A DNA stretch of 64,000 nt from DAIDKA01 sp035503515 (GCA_035503515.1 DATJTJ010000145.1:45563-109562); one strand, 5' to 3'; shown: positions 1 through 9,624, counted from the stretch's first letter. The notes: a model not told the origin generated them from the letters alone. Numbers and translations: made by a program.

Positions 1-22
1 GAACTCGGCCGGTCTTTGCCGA

Positions 23-2260
23 ATGACCGGCCGGCGAATGCTCGGAAGGCTGGGTGCCGCGGCCACGCTCGGCGCCGCCGTCGCGGTGGTCACTCCAAGC
101 GTGCAGGCAGAGACGGTCGCGGTTGACGCCGCGGCGAGCGAAGCACCGCTGGCCGAGGTCACGGTGACCGCGACCCGCCTGGAACTTCTGGGTACCGCCG
201 CAACCGCCAGCGAGGGTGTCGTCACCGAAGAGGAACTGCAGCTGCTGCCGGCGTACCGACCCGGTCAACTGCTGGAGACCGTGCCCGGCCTCATCGTCAC
301 CCTGCATAGTGGCGAAGGCAAGGCAAATCAGTACCTTCTGCGCGGGTACAACCTCGATCACGGCACCGACCTCGAGACGTACGTCGATGGCATGCCCATC
401 AATCAACCCACCCATGCGCATGGGCAGGGCTATACCGACATGAACTTCCTCATACCCGAGCTCGCGGATGGGTTGACCTACACCAAGGGGACCTACTACG
501 CGGATGTCGGGGACTTCGGCGCGGTGGGCTCGGTCCACATGAGCCTCCTGGATCGGATCCCGGATGAGGTCTCGGCAACCCTCGGCATGTACGGGTTCCA
601 GCGCGTCTTCGGCGCGGGAACTCAGGCGGTCGGCAACGGCCGGCTGCTGACCGCGGTGGAGGTGCAGCACTACGATGGGCCCTTCGATACGCCCGATGAC
701 CAGCGCAAGGAGAATTTCGTCATGCGCTACAGCGAGGGCGACACCCACGACGGCTATTCGGTCACCGGCATGGTGTATCACGGCCTGTGGACCAACACGA
801 CCGACATTCCGGTGCGCGCCATCGACGAGGGCATCGTCCCGGATCGTTTTGGCTCCCTCGATCCGAGTGATGGTGGGCGCGCCTGGCGCGCCAGCCTCTC
901 CTTCAACGGCTACGAATCATTGGGGGACGGTGAGCTCGCCACCAGCGCGTTCTTCATTGAAAATCAGCTGCATCTGATCAACAACTTCACGCACGACCTG
1001 GCTGATCCGGTACACGGGGACCAGGAGGACCAGATGGAGAACCGGCATGCCATGGGCGGCCAGGCCAAATACACGTTGCCTGTTGCATTGGGCCCCTTCA
1101 CCAATGAGCTTCAGGTGGGCATCCTGACGCGCTATGACCTGCTGCACGTCGGGCGCAATCCCAGCGAGGACCAGGTGTCGCTCACGGAGGCGCAGACGGG
1201 AGATGACCCGTCGTTCATCAACAACGACCGGGTCTGGCTGTTCGCCGGTGCGGCCTATGCGCAGATCACGACCCACTGGACCTCCCGGTTTCGCAGTGTC
1301 CTGGGATTCCGGGAGGATTATCAGCATGGGACGGACATCGACTACGAAGCTGCGCTTCATGAGACGGCCGGGTACACCAACGGTGGCACGGCCCAACAGC
1401 AGCTGCCCCAACCCAAGGCCAGCCTCATCTTCACGGCGAATGATGCGCTTGAATTCTATGCGAGCATCGGCCGCGGCTTTCACAGTGCCGATCTTCGCGG
1501 GGTGAACCAGGACGTCAGTGTCGACCTGGGCCTGCCCCACACCCAGCTTCTGTCCCGGCAGGAAGGACAGGAAATCGGCGTTCGCGCCAACCCGGCCCCG
1601 AACATCGCGCTCACCTTTGCCGTCTTCAATCTGTGGCAGCAATCCGAAACCATCATCGATCCCGACGTGGGTGCCGATTCGGCAGGTCCCCCGAGCAGGC
1701 GCTACGGTTTCGAGGTGAACCTCACCTACAAGATCAACCAATACCTGGAGTTCTACGGCAGCTATTCGGGTGACCACACGCGCTTCACCCAACCCTTCGA
1801 CGACGGCACGGGCCACCTGGGCGAGTACATCACGGATGCGCCCAAGGCGACCGGTTCCCTTACCTTGTACCTGACGGATCTGGGCCCCTGGAGCGCAGGC
1901 CTGAGCTACCGTTATCTGGGCAACTATCCGCTGTCGTCGGGGCCGTGCAACGACGCCGCCGCGGTCCATGACTTTCCCGATGTGGCGACCTCCTGCGCCA
2001 ATGCGCCCACCGCCCAGGGTCAGGTCAACGGCAGAGGCTTCGGGGAAACCAACCTCGACATCCACTATGCGTTCCCCGCGCATCTGACCGCGTCAGTGGG
2101 CATCTACAACCTGTTCAACGTGCACGCGGATGCCGCGGAGTTCTGGTACGTCGATCGGCTGCAGAATGAGATCGGCAGCTACCCGGACGGGCGGGCCGAC
2201 ATTCACATCCATCCGCTGGAGCCCATCATGGCGCGCTTCACGCTTGCCAAGCAGTTCTAG
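23..2260 (+). CDS. TonB-dependent outer-membrane receptor
   Basis: This 745-residue protein is a TonB-dependent receptor that would import an unknown ligand across the outer membrane using TonB energy. It has an N-terminal signal peptide ending near AQA-like residues (VQAETVA, about residue 30), a TonB-box-like stretch LAEVTVTATRLE (about 43-54), a plug domain (about residues 60-180, with LLRGYN and YVDGMPIN) and a long beta-barrel ending in phenylalanine, as expected for outer-membrane barrels. The plug holds a His-containing patch, PTHAHGQGYTD. The reading frame stays open to the window edge, so the start could lie further upstream and the promoter is not visible. A JmjC/cupin gene follows 15 bases after the stop. 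The ligand cannot be inferred from the sequence; nearby metal-like genes make a metal chelate one option. Confidence 0.9.
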   Translation: MTGRRMLGRLGAAATLGAAVAVVTPSVQAETVAVDAAASEAPLAEVTVTATRLELLGTAATASEGVVTEEELQLLPAYRPGQLLETVPGLIVTLHSGEGKANQYLLRGYNLDHGTDLETYVDGMPINQPTHAHGQGYTDMNFLIPELADGLTYTKGTYYADVGDFGAVGSVHMSLLDRIPDEVSATLGMYGFQRVFGAGTQAVGNGRLLTAVEVQHYDGPFDTPDDQRKENFVMRYSEGDTHDGYSVTGMVYHGLWTNTTDIPVRAIDEGIVPDRFGSLDPSDGGRAWRASLSFNGYESLGDGELATSAFFIENQLHLINNFTHDLADPVHGDQEDQMENRHAMGGQAKYTLPVALGPFTNELQVGILTRYDLLHVGRNPSEDQVSLTEAQTGDDPSFINNDRVWLFAGAAYAQITTHWTSRFRSVLGFREDYQHGTDIDYEAALHETAGYTNGGTAQQQLPQPKASLIFTANDALEFYASIGRGFHSADLRGVNQDVSVDLGLPHTQLLSRQEGQEIGVRANPAPNIALTFAVFNLWQQSETIIDPDVGADSAGPPSRRYGFEVNLTYKINQYLEFYGSYSGDHTRFTQPFDDGTGHLGEYITDAPKATGSLTLYLTDLGPWSAGLSYRYLGNYPLSSGPCNDAAAVHDFPDVATSCANAPTAQGQVNGRGFGETNLDIHYAFPAHLTASVGIYNLFNVHADAAEFWYVDRLQNEIGSYPDGRADIHIHPLEPIMARFTLAKQF

Positions 2261-2275
2261 CGCCTGTCGGGACCC

Positions 2276-3469
2276 ATGGCCACCCCGTCGTTCGGTCTTG
2301 CGGAGTTGCTCGACCCCGTCAGCTGCGACGCCTTTTTCAGGCTGCACTGGGAAAGGAAGCCGCTGCACCTCCGCCGCTCGAACGCCGCCTACTACTCGCG
2401 GCTGCTGACGCTTTCCGATCTGGAAAAGTTGATCGGCAGGCCCGGGATGCGCTTTCCCGCGATCCAGCTGAGCAGGTCAGGCAGCTATTATCCCGCCAGC
2501 GTCTTCACGGAAGACCGGAGGCTGGGACCGGACACGTTCACGGGTGTGGTGAACTTTCCGCGGCTGAATGCCGAATATCGGGCAGGCGCCACGGTCGTCC
2601 TGCCAGGGCTGCACATGACGTGGCAGCCGCTCGCCGAATTATGCAGCCGACTTGATGACCAGTTGAATCACGTCGCCCATGCGAACGCCTATCTGACACC
2701 GGGGAACACGGCAGGATTTGCGCCGCATTACGACACGCACGAAATCCTGGTGCTGCAACTGTCCGGTGCAAAACGGTGGCGGGTCTATGCGCCGCCGATC
2801 GAGCTCCCGCACCGCCGGCAGCCCTTTGACCCCGTGGGCTACGTGCTTCCGGAAGAACCGGTACTCGAGGTCGAACTCACCCCCGGGGACCTGCTGTATC
2901 TGCCCCGCGGCTATGTCCATACCACCACCACGTCGGCGGCCAGTTCCGCGCATGTGACGATTGGAATCGACGTCTACACCTGGCTGGACCTTGCCGGTGA
3001 GGTGATGCGGCAGGCATTGACCTCGCCGAAGTTCCGCGCGGCGCTGCCGCCCGGATTCAGCAGCCGCGCCGACAGGCACCCGCTTGCCGAGGAGCTGTCG
3101 TCGGTACTGACGGAGCTCACCCGAGTCGCGAGCGTCGATTCGCTGGTCGAGGACTTTCTGGCGGGGGTCGCAGGCAGGAGCACCCCACCGCGTGGCGACT
3201 TTCACGCCGAGGTTACCGTGGTGCAGGCCCATACGCCGCTCGTGGCGCCGGATCCTCACTCTTATCGACTCGCGACGATGGAGGGGCAGGCGGCGCTCGA
3301 GTTTCGCGGGCGCCGCTATCTCCTGCCGGCTGCGGCGCTGCCCGCTTTGCAGGCCATGCAGTCTCGGCGAACCTTCACGGCGAGCGAGCTACCCGCGGGG
3401 CTCGATATCGAGTCGCGGCTCGCGTTGGTCCGAACCCTCGTCGAGAAGAAATTTCTGACGATCGCCTGA
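2276..3469 (+). CDS. JmjC/cupin-4 family Fe(II)/2-oxoglutarate oxygenase
   Basis: The 397-residue product matches the cupin_4/JmjC fold of bacterial ROX-type protein hydroxylases, which oxidise side chains with Fe(II) and 2-oxoglutarate. The metal triad is visible as HYD (about residues 151-153, in FAPHYDTHEILVLQ) and a distal His in LPRGYVHTTTTS (about 211). The C-terminal third (about 290-397) is a winged-helix-like tail common in ROX proteins. There is no signal peptide, so it acts in the cytoplasm. It starts 15 bases after the TonB receptor stop, so the two are probably cotranscribed. Known family members hydroxylate ribosomal proteins, but a peptide substrate linked to the receptors is also possible. 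The substrate is unknown. Confidence 0.8.
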   Translation: MATPSFGLAELLDPVSCDAFFRLHWERKPLHLRRSNAAYYSRLLTLSDLEKLIGRPGMRFPAIQLSRSGSYYPASVFTEDRRLGPDTFTGVVNFPRLNAEYRAGATVVLPGLHMTWQPLAELCSRLDDQLNHVAHANAYLTPGNTAGFAPHYDTHEILVLQLSGAKRWRVYAPPIELPHRRQPFDPVGYVLPEEPVLEVELTPGDLLYLPRGYVHTTTTSAASSAHVTIGIDVYTWLDLAGEVMRQALTSPKFRAALPPGFSSRADRHPLAEELSSVLTELTRVASVDSLVEDFLAGVAGRSTPPRGDFHAEVTVVQAHTPLVAPDPHSYRLATMEGQAALEFRGRRYLLPAAALPALQAMQSRRTFTASELPAGLDIESRLALVRTLVEKKFLTIA

Positions 3470-3501
3470 CTGCGAAGCCATCGGCGTTGCGCGCATTTGA
3501 C

Positions 3502-3540
3502 TTCCCCGGGCGCAACACGGAGTATCTGGAGCCCCGGGAA
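3502..3540. repeat. Inverted repeat after the cupin gene
   Basis: Two 10-base arms, TTCCCCGGGC at 3502-3511 and GCCCCGGGAA at 3531-3540, pair at nine or more of ten positions around a 19-base loop. It lies in the 113-base gap between the oxygenase stop and the start chosen for the next small gene. No T-run follows, so it could be an attenuating hairpin, a processing site or chance in GC-rich DNA. Confidence 0.35.
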
Positions 3541-3582
3541 GCCGCCTCGACGGCCAGGCGTGAAGCGAGTCTCGTGAGCCGG

Positions 3583-4011
3583 ATGAACCGCAAGTGTGCC
3601 CGTGCATGGATGGCGTGGCTGTTGCCCGCCCTGGTCCTGCGCTCGCTCATTCCTATCGGATTCATGCCCACGATCACGCCGGGACATGGCGTTGAGCTTG
3701 CGCTGTGTGACACCTACGCACCTGTCCCGATGATGCCGGCGTCCGGGCCGATGGAAATGTCGCAGGACATGCCCATGGCCGACGGCATGGACATGCAATC
3801 CGATGCGGGTTCCGCGGCAGGGCATCACGGAGCTCATGAGGATCGTGGCACCTGTCTGTATGGCACGAGCCCCGCCCTGGGCGCGCCCCTCGCACTGTTC
3901 CTGCCTTCCCCGCGGCCGCAGCCGGATTCGGATCCTGTGGCGGCGATTGCTCAGGTCAGCCACTACCAGGCTCCCTCCCGCGCGCAGTCCGCGCGCGGCC
4001 CTCCCGTCTAG
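3583..4011 (+). CDS. Met/His-rich small membrane protein, DUF2946-like
   Basis: I place the start at the ATG at 3583, giving 142 residues; an upstream start (3487) would only add an Arg-rich, unlikely leader. The N-terminus MNRKCARAWMAWLLPALVL is a membrane segment or signal anchor, followed by LIPIGFMP, a layout I associate with DUF2946-type proteins. The middle is rich in Met, Asp and His (about residues 45-85: PMEMSQDMPM, HHGAHEDRGTC) with two cysteines, suggesting Cu(I) or other soft-metal binding in the periplasm. The next gene encodes a TonB receptor, and DUF2946 proteins are often found beside copper-related TonB receptors. Function is inferred from composition and context, not shown. 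Confidence 0.6.
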   Translation: MNRKCARAWMAWLLPALVLRSLIPIGFMPTITPGHGVELALCDTYAPVPMMPASGPMEMSQDMPMADGMDMQSDAGSAAGHHGAHEDRGTCLYGTSPALGAPLALFLPSPRPQPDSDPVAAIAQVSHYQAPSRAQSARGPPV

Positions 4012-4114
4012 AGACCGACCGCTCCACCGCCGCTGAACCCCAGCGCCCCTCGGGCGAAGGCTGCGGCCGTTTGCTACGTGCGAGTGCGTATCCGGGCTCG
4101 GGCTCGGGTTTCTT

Positions 4115-4120
4115 GGGAGA
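4115..4120 (+). promoter_or_regulatory. Ribosome binding site that fixes the second TonB receptor start
   Basis: GGGAGA lies five bases before the ATG at 4126. The upstream in-frame GTG at 4078 would add an Arg-rich leader before the signal peptide, so the ATG is preferred. Confidence 0.6.
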
Positions 4121-4125
4121 TTTCC

Positions 4126-6408
4126 ATGTTCATTGCGACCCGTCAGCCGCTGGCAGCGTCCGGCAGGATTCTGATGACATCATTGCGGCTGCAGGGCGCC
4201 GCAGTGCTCGTCCTGCTCCTGTTCCTCGTTCCCGCGCGCGGCTGGGCCGCAGCGTACGGAAGCGTGAGTGGCACTGTCACGGATGACGCCGGGAATGCCG
4301 TAGCCCAGGCGCAGGTCGCCCTCGAGGCGGCTGACCATACCAGGGTCCTCGGCACCACGGACTCCAGGGGTCGCTTCGAATTCCTGATGGTGGCGATCGG
4401 CCATTACACCCTCACGGTCTCCTCCGGCGACTTCAAGCCTGTCACGCAGCCCGTGACGGTGAAGGCGGGATACTTTCCTTCGGCGCAGATCGAACTGTCG
4501 AAGCTCGCCGAGGTGACCGTGACGGCACCACGGCTGCAGGTGGTGGCCTCCGTGACTCCCGTGACGATGGTGAGCCAGCAGGACATCGAAAGCACTCCCG
4601 GAGCGACCAACGTCAACAGTCTCGCGATGATCACGGACTATGTGCCGGGGGCCTATCAGGCCCATGACATGCTGCACATGCGCGGTGGGCACCAGACCAA
4701 CTGGCTGATCGACGGGGTCGAGATTCCGAACACCAACATTGCGGAGAACCTCGGTCCGGCAGTCAATCCCCAGGATATCCAGAACCTGGGTGTCGAGCGC
4801 GGCGGTTATCTCGCCGACGAGGGCGACCGTACCTACGGCATCTTCAATGTGATTCCCAAGAGTGGCTTCAGCAGCAAGGATGAGGCGCAGCTGGATGTCA
4901 CGGCGGGCAATTTCGGCCAGACCGACGACTATGCGAGCGTTGCCAGCCACACCGACGATTTCGCCTATTACGCGAGCGTCGAGGGCAACCGCAGCAATCT
5001 GGGACTGCAGACGCCGGTTTCCTCCGTCATCCATGACGAGTCCCAAGGGTATGGTGGCTTCACCAAACTTCAATACAACCCCACCACCCAGGATGCGGTG
5101 ACCTTCATCGCGCAGGTGCGACAGGACCGATACCAGATCCCGGACTGCAATGCGCCACTCGATGACTATCCGGACTGCCTCACGCAATTGGGTGACGTGC
5201 AGGGCGAGTCGGACAATTTCGCGCTGTTGTCATGGGCCCACACGTTGGGCAGCAGTGCAGTGCTCACGAGTTCGGTGTTCTACCACTTCGAGCGCTCGGA
5301 CTATGACGGTAGCGAGGCCGACTATCCGGTCGTCACCCATTATCACCACAACTCCCAATACGAAGGAGCCGAGGAGCAGCTGCAGATGACCGTCAGTCGC
5401 CATCACCTGGATGTCGGCGTCTACGGTTTCGGGCAGCAGGACCAGGCGAACTTCAATCTGCTCTTCGCCGACGGCAGTTCGCCGACGCTTCAGGAACTGC
5501 AAAGCCCCACCGGTGGCCTGATCACCGCCTGGGTGCAGGACACCTTCGAGGCGACGCGTTGGCTCAATCTGTCCGCAGGGGTGCGGGAGACCTATTTCCA
5601 GGGCCCCGTCACGGAGAACGCGACGGATCCGCGCCTCGGCGTGACCGTCCAGCTGCCCAAGCTGGACTGGGTGCTGAGCGCGTTCTGGGGCAAGTACTAT
5701 CAGGCGCCGCCGCTGGAGACCCTCGCGGGACCGTTGGTCAACTATGCGAGCGCCAACGACACCGCCTTCCTGCCCCTCAAGGGGGAGCGCGACACGGAGC
5801 GGCAATTCGGCATCACGATCCCGGTGCAGGGCTGGAGTATCGAGGCCGACTACTTCGTCACGCAGTCGCGCAACTTCTTTGATCACAATCCGCTGGGGGA
5901 TTCGGACATCTACCTGCCGGTCACGGACCAGGGCGCCCTCATCGAGGGCCGGGAGCTCACGGTGCGTTCTCCCGATTCCTGGGCCTATGGCCAGGTGCAC
6001 CTCGCCTACTCGAACCAGACGGCCGATTGTTTCGGGTCGATCACCGGGGGACTGCTGGTCGCCGGCGCCGAGTGCGGTGGCTACACCGCGCTCGACCATG
6101 ATCAGCGCAACACGCTGAATCTGGGCTATTACAATTCAAAGCTGCCCTACCAGCTCTTCGTCAGCGCCAATCTGTCGGCCAACTCGGGACTGTCCAATGG
6201 CGATGGTCCATCGAGCCATCTGCCGAGCTACGTGCTCCTTGACCTGACCCTGGGTCGGCATATCACGCCGGACCTGTCGGCATCGATTACCGGGCTGAAC
6301 GTCACCAACAAGCACCTCTTGACCGACAACAGCCAGACCTTTGGCGGCGTTCATTGGAATAACCCGTTTCAAATCTACGCCGAGCTGCATTACCGGTTCA
6401 ATTACTGA
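4126..6408 (+). CDS. TonB-dependent receptor with N-terminal carboxypeptidase-regulatory-like domain
   Basis: This 760-residue outer-membrane receptor starts at the ATG with a good ribosome site. A signal peptide (LVLLLFLVPARGWA, about residues 28-41) precedes a CarboxypepD_reg-like beta-sandwich (about 43-115, GTVTDDAGNAVAQAQV...GRFEFLMVAIGHYTL). A TonB-box-like ELSKLAEVTVTAP follows, then the plug (about 140-250, with MLHMRGGHQTNWLIDGVEIP) and a barrel ending in FNY, an outer-membrane C-terminal signature. It sits 115 bases after the Met/His-rich protein. The plug has Met and His residues (DMLHMRGGH) that would suit metal binding, but the substrate is unproven. A hairpin 20 bases after the stop may end transcription. 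Confidence 0.88.
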   Translation: MFIATRQPLAASGRILMTSLRLQGAAVLVLLLFLVPARGWAAAYGSVSGTVTDDAGNAVAQAQVALEAADHTRVLGTTDSRGRFEFLMVAIGHYTLTVSSGDFKPVTQPVTVKAGYFPSAQIELSKLAEVTVTAPRLQVVASVTPVTMVSQQDIESTPGATNVNSLAMITDYVPGAYQAHDMLHMRGGHQTNWLIDGVEIPNTNIAENLGPAVNPQDIQNLGVERGGYLADEGDRTYGIFNVIPKSGFSSKDEAQLDVTAGNFGQTDDYASVASHTDDFAYYASVEGNRSNLGLQTPVSSVIHDESQGYGGFTKLQYNPTTQDAVTFIAQVRQDRYQIPDCNAPLDDYPDCLTQLGDVQGESDNFALLSWAHTLGSSAVLTSSVFYHFERSDYDGSEADYPVVTHYHHNSQYEGAEEQLQMTVSRHHLDVGVYGFGQQDQANFNLLFADGSSPTLQELQSPTGGLITAWVQDTFEATRWLNLSAGVRETYFQGPVTENATDPRLGVTVQLPKLDWVLSAFWGKYYQAPPLETLAGPLVNYASANDTAFLPLKGERDTERQFGITIPVQGWSIEADYFVTQSRNFFDHNPLGDSDIYLPVTDQGALIEGRELTVRSPDSWAYGQVHLAYSNQTADCFGSITGGLLVAGAECGGYTALDHDQRNTLNLGYYNSKLPYQLFVSANLSANSGLSNGDGPSSHLPSYVLLDLTLGRHITPDLSASITGLNVTNKHLLTDNSQTFGGVHWNNPFQIYAELHYRFNY

Positions 6409-6428
6409 TCCTGCCGCATTGCCATCGA

Positions 6429-6453
6429 CGGAGGCGCCCCGGGGCTGCCTCCG
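6429..6453 (+). terminator. GC-rich stem-loop after the TonB receptor
   Basis: Arms CGGAGGC (6429-6435) and GCCTCCG (6447-6453) pair perfectly; the loop holds a self-complementary CCCCGGGG that could extend the stem. It begins 20 bases after the stop codon at 6408. There is no T-run, so it is terminator-like rather than a classic intrinsic terminator. Confidence 0.45.
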
Positions 6454-6525
6454 GTTCGGCCGCCACTCGCAGCGTCAGCGTGTCCCTGTACTACAATGTC
6501 CTGCACAGGTCTTGTGGGGAACCCT

Positions 6526-8412
6526 ATGCGAGGCATGGCCGGAACGATGCGGGCACTGACGAAGGATCCGTCGGTGCTGGAACACCGGATCAAGCCGGGG
6601 ACGCTGCGGCGGACCTTCGGCATCGCCGCGCCGTACACCGGCTGGCTGCTGCTGCTCGGGGTGGTGGTGGTCGTCAATGCCAGCATCAGCATTGCCTATC
6701 CGCTGATCTATCGCCGCATCATCAACGACGGCATCCTGCGCGCCGATACGCCGCTCATCGTGCGACTGGCGATATTGCTCGCCGCCCTGGGCGTGCTCGA
6801 TGCGGCGCTGGGCCTCGCGCAGACCTATCTCGGCACCCGCATCGGGGCGGACGTGGTGGTGGCGCTGCGGACCCGCCTCTTTCAGCACATCCAGCGCATG
6901 CCACTGGCCTTCTTCGCGCGCGCCCAGACCGGGGCGCTGGTCAACCGGCTCTTTTCCGACACCATGGGCGCGCGCAGCGCCTTCACCGACATCCTGTCCA
7001 CCGTCGCCGGCAACATCGTGACGGTGGTGCTGATCATCGGGGCCATGTTCGCGCTGTCCTGGCGCATCGCGCTGGCGGTGGTGGTGCTGCTGCCGCTGTT
7101 CGTGCTGCCGGCGCGGTACTGGGGCCGGCGCATCCAGGCCGTCACCCGCGAACTGATGAATTCCGGCTCGGGCGTGGCCAGCATGATGGTGGAGCGCTTC
7201 AATGTCGCAGGGGCGCTGCTGTCCAAGCTCTTCGGCCGGCCTGAGGCGGACGCGGCGGCCTTCGAAGGCAAGGCCCGCGAACTCTCGGGGCTTGCGATCA
7301 AGGCGGCGCTGTATGGGCGGCTGCTGGCCACCGCGCTGCTGCTGATGGCGAGTCTCGCCACGGCGCTCGCCTACGGCTGGGGCGGCGTGCTGGCGGCGCG
7401 CCATGCGCTGGATCTCGGCACCGTCGTGGCGCTGACGTCGTTGCTGGTGCGGCTGTACGCGCCGGTGATGGGCCTGTCGAACGTGCAGGTCACCGTCATG
7501 ACGGCGCTGGTGGCCTTCGAGCGCGTCTTCGAAGTGCTGGATCTCGAGCCCATGGTGCGCGAGAAGCCCACGGCCGTGGAGATCCCTGCCGGGCCCCTGG
7601 GCGTGGTGTTCGAGCACGTGTCCTTCCGCTACCCGGCGGCAGCCGAGGTGTCCCTCGCGTCGCTCGAGTCCATCGCCGTTCCCGAGCGGCGCGCTCCCCA
7701 GACGGTGCTGCACGACATCGACTTCGACATCAGGCCCGGGGCCCTGGTGGCACTGGTGGGTCCGTCGGGGGCGGGCAAGACCACCATCACCCAGCTGATC
7801 CCGCGCCTCTATGATGTGATCTCGGGCAGCGTGCGGGTCAACGGCATCGACGTGCGCGACGCCCGGTTCGGATCGCTGCAGCGGCGTATCGGCGTGGTGA
7901 CCCAGGAGGCGCACCTGTTCCACGATACCCTGCGCGCCAACCTGCTGTATGCACGCCCGGATGCAACCGATGCCCAGATCCTCGAGGCGCTGCGCGATGC
8001 CCAGATCCTGGATGTGGTGGAGGGCCTCTCGGAGGGCCTGGACACGGTGGTGGGGGAGCGCGGCTACCGCTTTTCGGGCGGCGAGAAGCAGCGGCTCGCC
8101 ATCGCCCGGCTGCTGCTGAAGGCGCCGGACCTGGTGGTGCTGGATGAGGCCACCGCGCACCTGGACTCACGGTCGGAGGCCGCGGTGCAGCGGGCCCTGG
8201 AGCGCGCCCTCGTCGGCCGCACGGCCATCGTCATCGCGCACCGGCTGTCCACCGTGCTGCAGGCCGACCTCATCCTGGTCGTGCAGGAGGGACGGATCAT
8301 CCAGCGCGGCACGCATGAGGAGCTGTCGGCCATGCCAGGGCTGTACGAGCAGCTGTACCGCACGCAGTTCGCGGCGCAGGCGGCCGCCGCGGGTTCGGGT
8401 ACCGCGGTCTGA
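6526..8412 (+). CDS. ABC exporter, fused membrane and ATP-binding domains
   Basis: The 628-residue protein is a type IV half-transporter: six membrane helices (about residues 40-340) followed by an ATPase domain. Walker A GPSGAGKTT lies near residue 411, the signature FSGGEKQRLAIARLL near 515, Walker B LVVLDEATAHLDS near 540 and the H-loop IAHRLST near 572. It would act as a homodimer exporting a hydrophobic substrate such as a lipid or drug. I chose the ATG at 6526 because GGGGA lies five bases upstream; an ATG at 6496 is in frame but has no ribosome site. The gene abuts the convergent acyltransferase gene with no spacer between the two stops. The substrate is unknown. Confidence 0.9.
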   Translation: MRGMAGTMRALTKDPSVLEHRIKPGTLRRTFGIAAPYTGWLLLLGVVVVVNASISIAYPLIYRRIINDGILRADTPLIVRLAILLAALGVLDAALGLAQTYLGTRIGADVVVALRTRLFQHIQRMPLAFFARAQTGALVNRLFSDTMGARSAFTDILSTVAGNIVTVVLIIGAMFALSWRIALAVVVLLPLFVLPARYWGRRIQAVTRELMNSGSGVASMMVERFNVAGALLSKLFGRPEADAAAFEGKARELSGLAIKAALYGRLLATALLLMASLATALAYGWGGVLAARHALDLGTVVALTSLLVRLYAPVMGLSNVQVTVMTALVAFERVFEVLDLEPMVREKPTAVEIPAGPLGVVFEHVSFRYPAAAEVSLASLESIAVPERRAPQTVLHDIDFDIRPGALVALVGPSGAGKTTITQLIPRLYDVISGSVRVNGIDVRDARFGSLQRRIGVVTQEAHLFHDTLRANLLYARPDATDAQILEALRDAQILDVVEGLSEGLDTVVGERGYRFSGGEKQRLAIARLLLKAPDLVVLDEATAHLDSRSEAAVQRALERALVGRTAIVIAHRLSTVLQADLILVVQEGRIIQRGTHEELSAMPGLYEQLYRTQFAAQAAAAGSGTAV

Positions 8413-9624
8413 TCAGCCCGGATGGCGGGTCGGCTGCAGGGGGGAGGGGGCGGTCGGGCGCGACTGCCGCGATGGGAACAGGGCGCGCCGGGGATAGCGG
8501 GCGCCGTTCAGGACCTCGCCGATCCAGGTCGATCGCACGAAGTAGTGGTAGCTCAGGAACAGCAGCGTCAGCGCGATCACCATGATGAGTGAAAACTTGA
8601 TCGCCCAGGGCCACGCGAGCGGGGCGAACGCCACCTGCAGGAAGAACACCAGCGGCAGGTGCACCAGATAGAGCCAATAGGAGGAATCGGCGAGATAGCG
8701 GCGCACGGGGCTCTCATCCGCGCAGTACCGCAGGGCGGCACCCGTGACTCCGAAGGTCCAGTACCAGATCGAAGCCAGGTAGCAGGCGACGTACACGGCG
8801 CGGCTGCCGGCCGCACTGTGGAACAGCCATCCGTCCGTCGCGCCCTGCTCGACGTGGAGCACCGTCAGGCACAGCCCGGTCAGGGTCATGCCGGCGGCCA
8901 GGTGCTCGCGCCAGCGTGCGCGCCATTTCTGCAGCTGCGCCGGCTGGCGGTGCACGAACCATCCGAGGGCGAACGCGGTGCCGAAGGCCACCAGCACCGG
9001 CGGCTTCGGGGTCAGACCGCGGTCCGGCGTCGGGATGCCCAGCCCCCACAGGATCCGATCGTCGAATCCCAGGACCGCGAACAGCGGCAGTGCGAGCACC
9101 CAGGGCGCCAGAGGACTGTCGAGCAGGCGCCGGACGGCGCCGTCGCCGAGCTCGGCGAGGCTCTCGCCGCCATCGGAGCGCTGCGCGGTGATCCAGCGCA
9201 GCGCGAGCGCGGCGACATAGAACAGGCACAGGTAATAGAGGAACCACAGGTGCATCAGTGGCACCGGCCGCCAGCCGTGCGCCGAGGCGGGGTCCGCCCA
9301 TGCCAGGATGCGCAGCGTGACCGGCGTCAGCACCGCCCAGGCGACGAGCAGCGGCGCGAGGATCCGCGCGGAGCGGTGCCGGATGAAGCCCGTCACACCG
9401 CGCCGCTGCAGGAGCAGTCTGGCGAAGAACCCCGCGATCACGAAGAACAGTGTCATGCGGAAGGTGTGGATGACGAAGAACGTCACCTTGAGGGCGCTGC
9501 TGGGCGAGTGATCGGCGATCGGGATCGCCAGAAAGAACGACATGGTCGCGTGCAGGACGATGCCCGCGAGCAGTGCGTAACCACGTACCGCATCCAGTGC
9601 GTGGTAACGCTCGGTGGTTGTCAT
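8413..9624 (-). CDS. Acyltransferase 3 family membrane protein
   Basis: The 403-residue product is an acyltransferase-3/OpgC-like integral membrane enzyme with about ten membrane helices. The N-terminal RYHALDAVRGYALLAGIVLH (about residues 5-24) carries the family's typical Arg and the catalytic-type His in the first helix. Such proteins move acetyl or succinyl groups across the inner membrane onto glycans or lipids. I start at MTTTERYHALD (9624), which has TGAGG just upstream; an in-frame ATG at 9660 adds a basic leader. It lies downstream of the GST gene on the same strand, 84 bases apart, and its stop abuts the stop of the ABC exporter. The acceptor is unknown. Confidence 0.85.
   Translation of the reverse strand: MTTTERYHALDAVRGYALLAGIVLHATMSFFLAIPIADHSPSSALKVTFFVIHTFRMTLFFVIAGFFARLLLQRRGVTGFIRHRSARILAPLLVAWAVLTPVTLRILAWADPASAHGWRPVPLMHLWFLYYLCLFYVAALALRWITAQRSDGGESLAELGDGAVRRLLDSPLAPWVLALPLFAVLGFDDRILWGLGIPTPDRGLTPKPPVLVAFGTAFALGWFVHRQPAQLQKWRARWREHLAAGMTLTGLCLTVLHVEQGATDGWLFHSAAGSRAVYVACYLASIWYWTFGVTGAALRYCADESPVRRYLADSSYWLYLVHLPLVFFLQVAFAPLAWPWAIKFSLIMVIALTLLFLSYHYFVRSTWIGEVLNGARYPRRALFPSRQSRPTAPSPLQPTRHPG

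Noticed and set aside
917..2083. Long minus-strand frame under the first TonB receptor
   Set aside because: It lies fully inside a well-supported receptor gene and has no recognisable domain; GC-rich coding DNA often gives such antisense frames.
6475..8160. 561-codon minus-strand frame under the ABC exporter
   Set aside because: The ABC exporter has all ATPase motifs in order. The antisense frame is rich in His, Arg and Gln in low-complexity strings, typical of a shadow.
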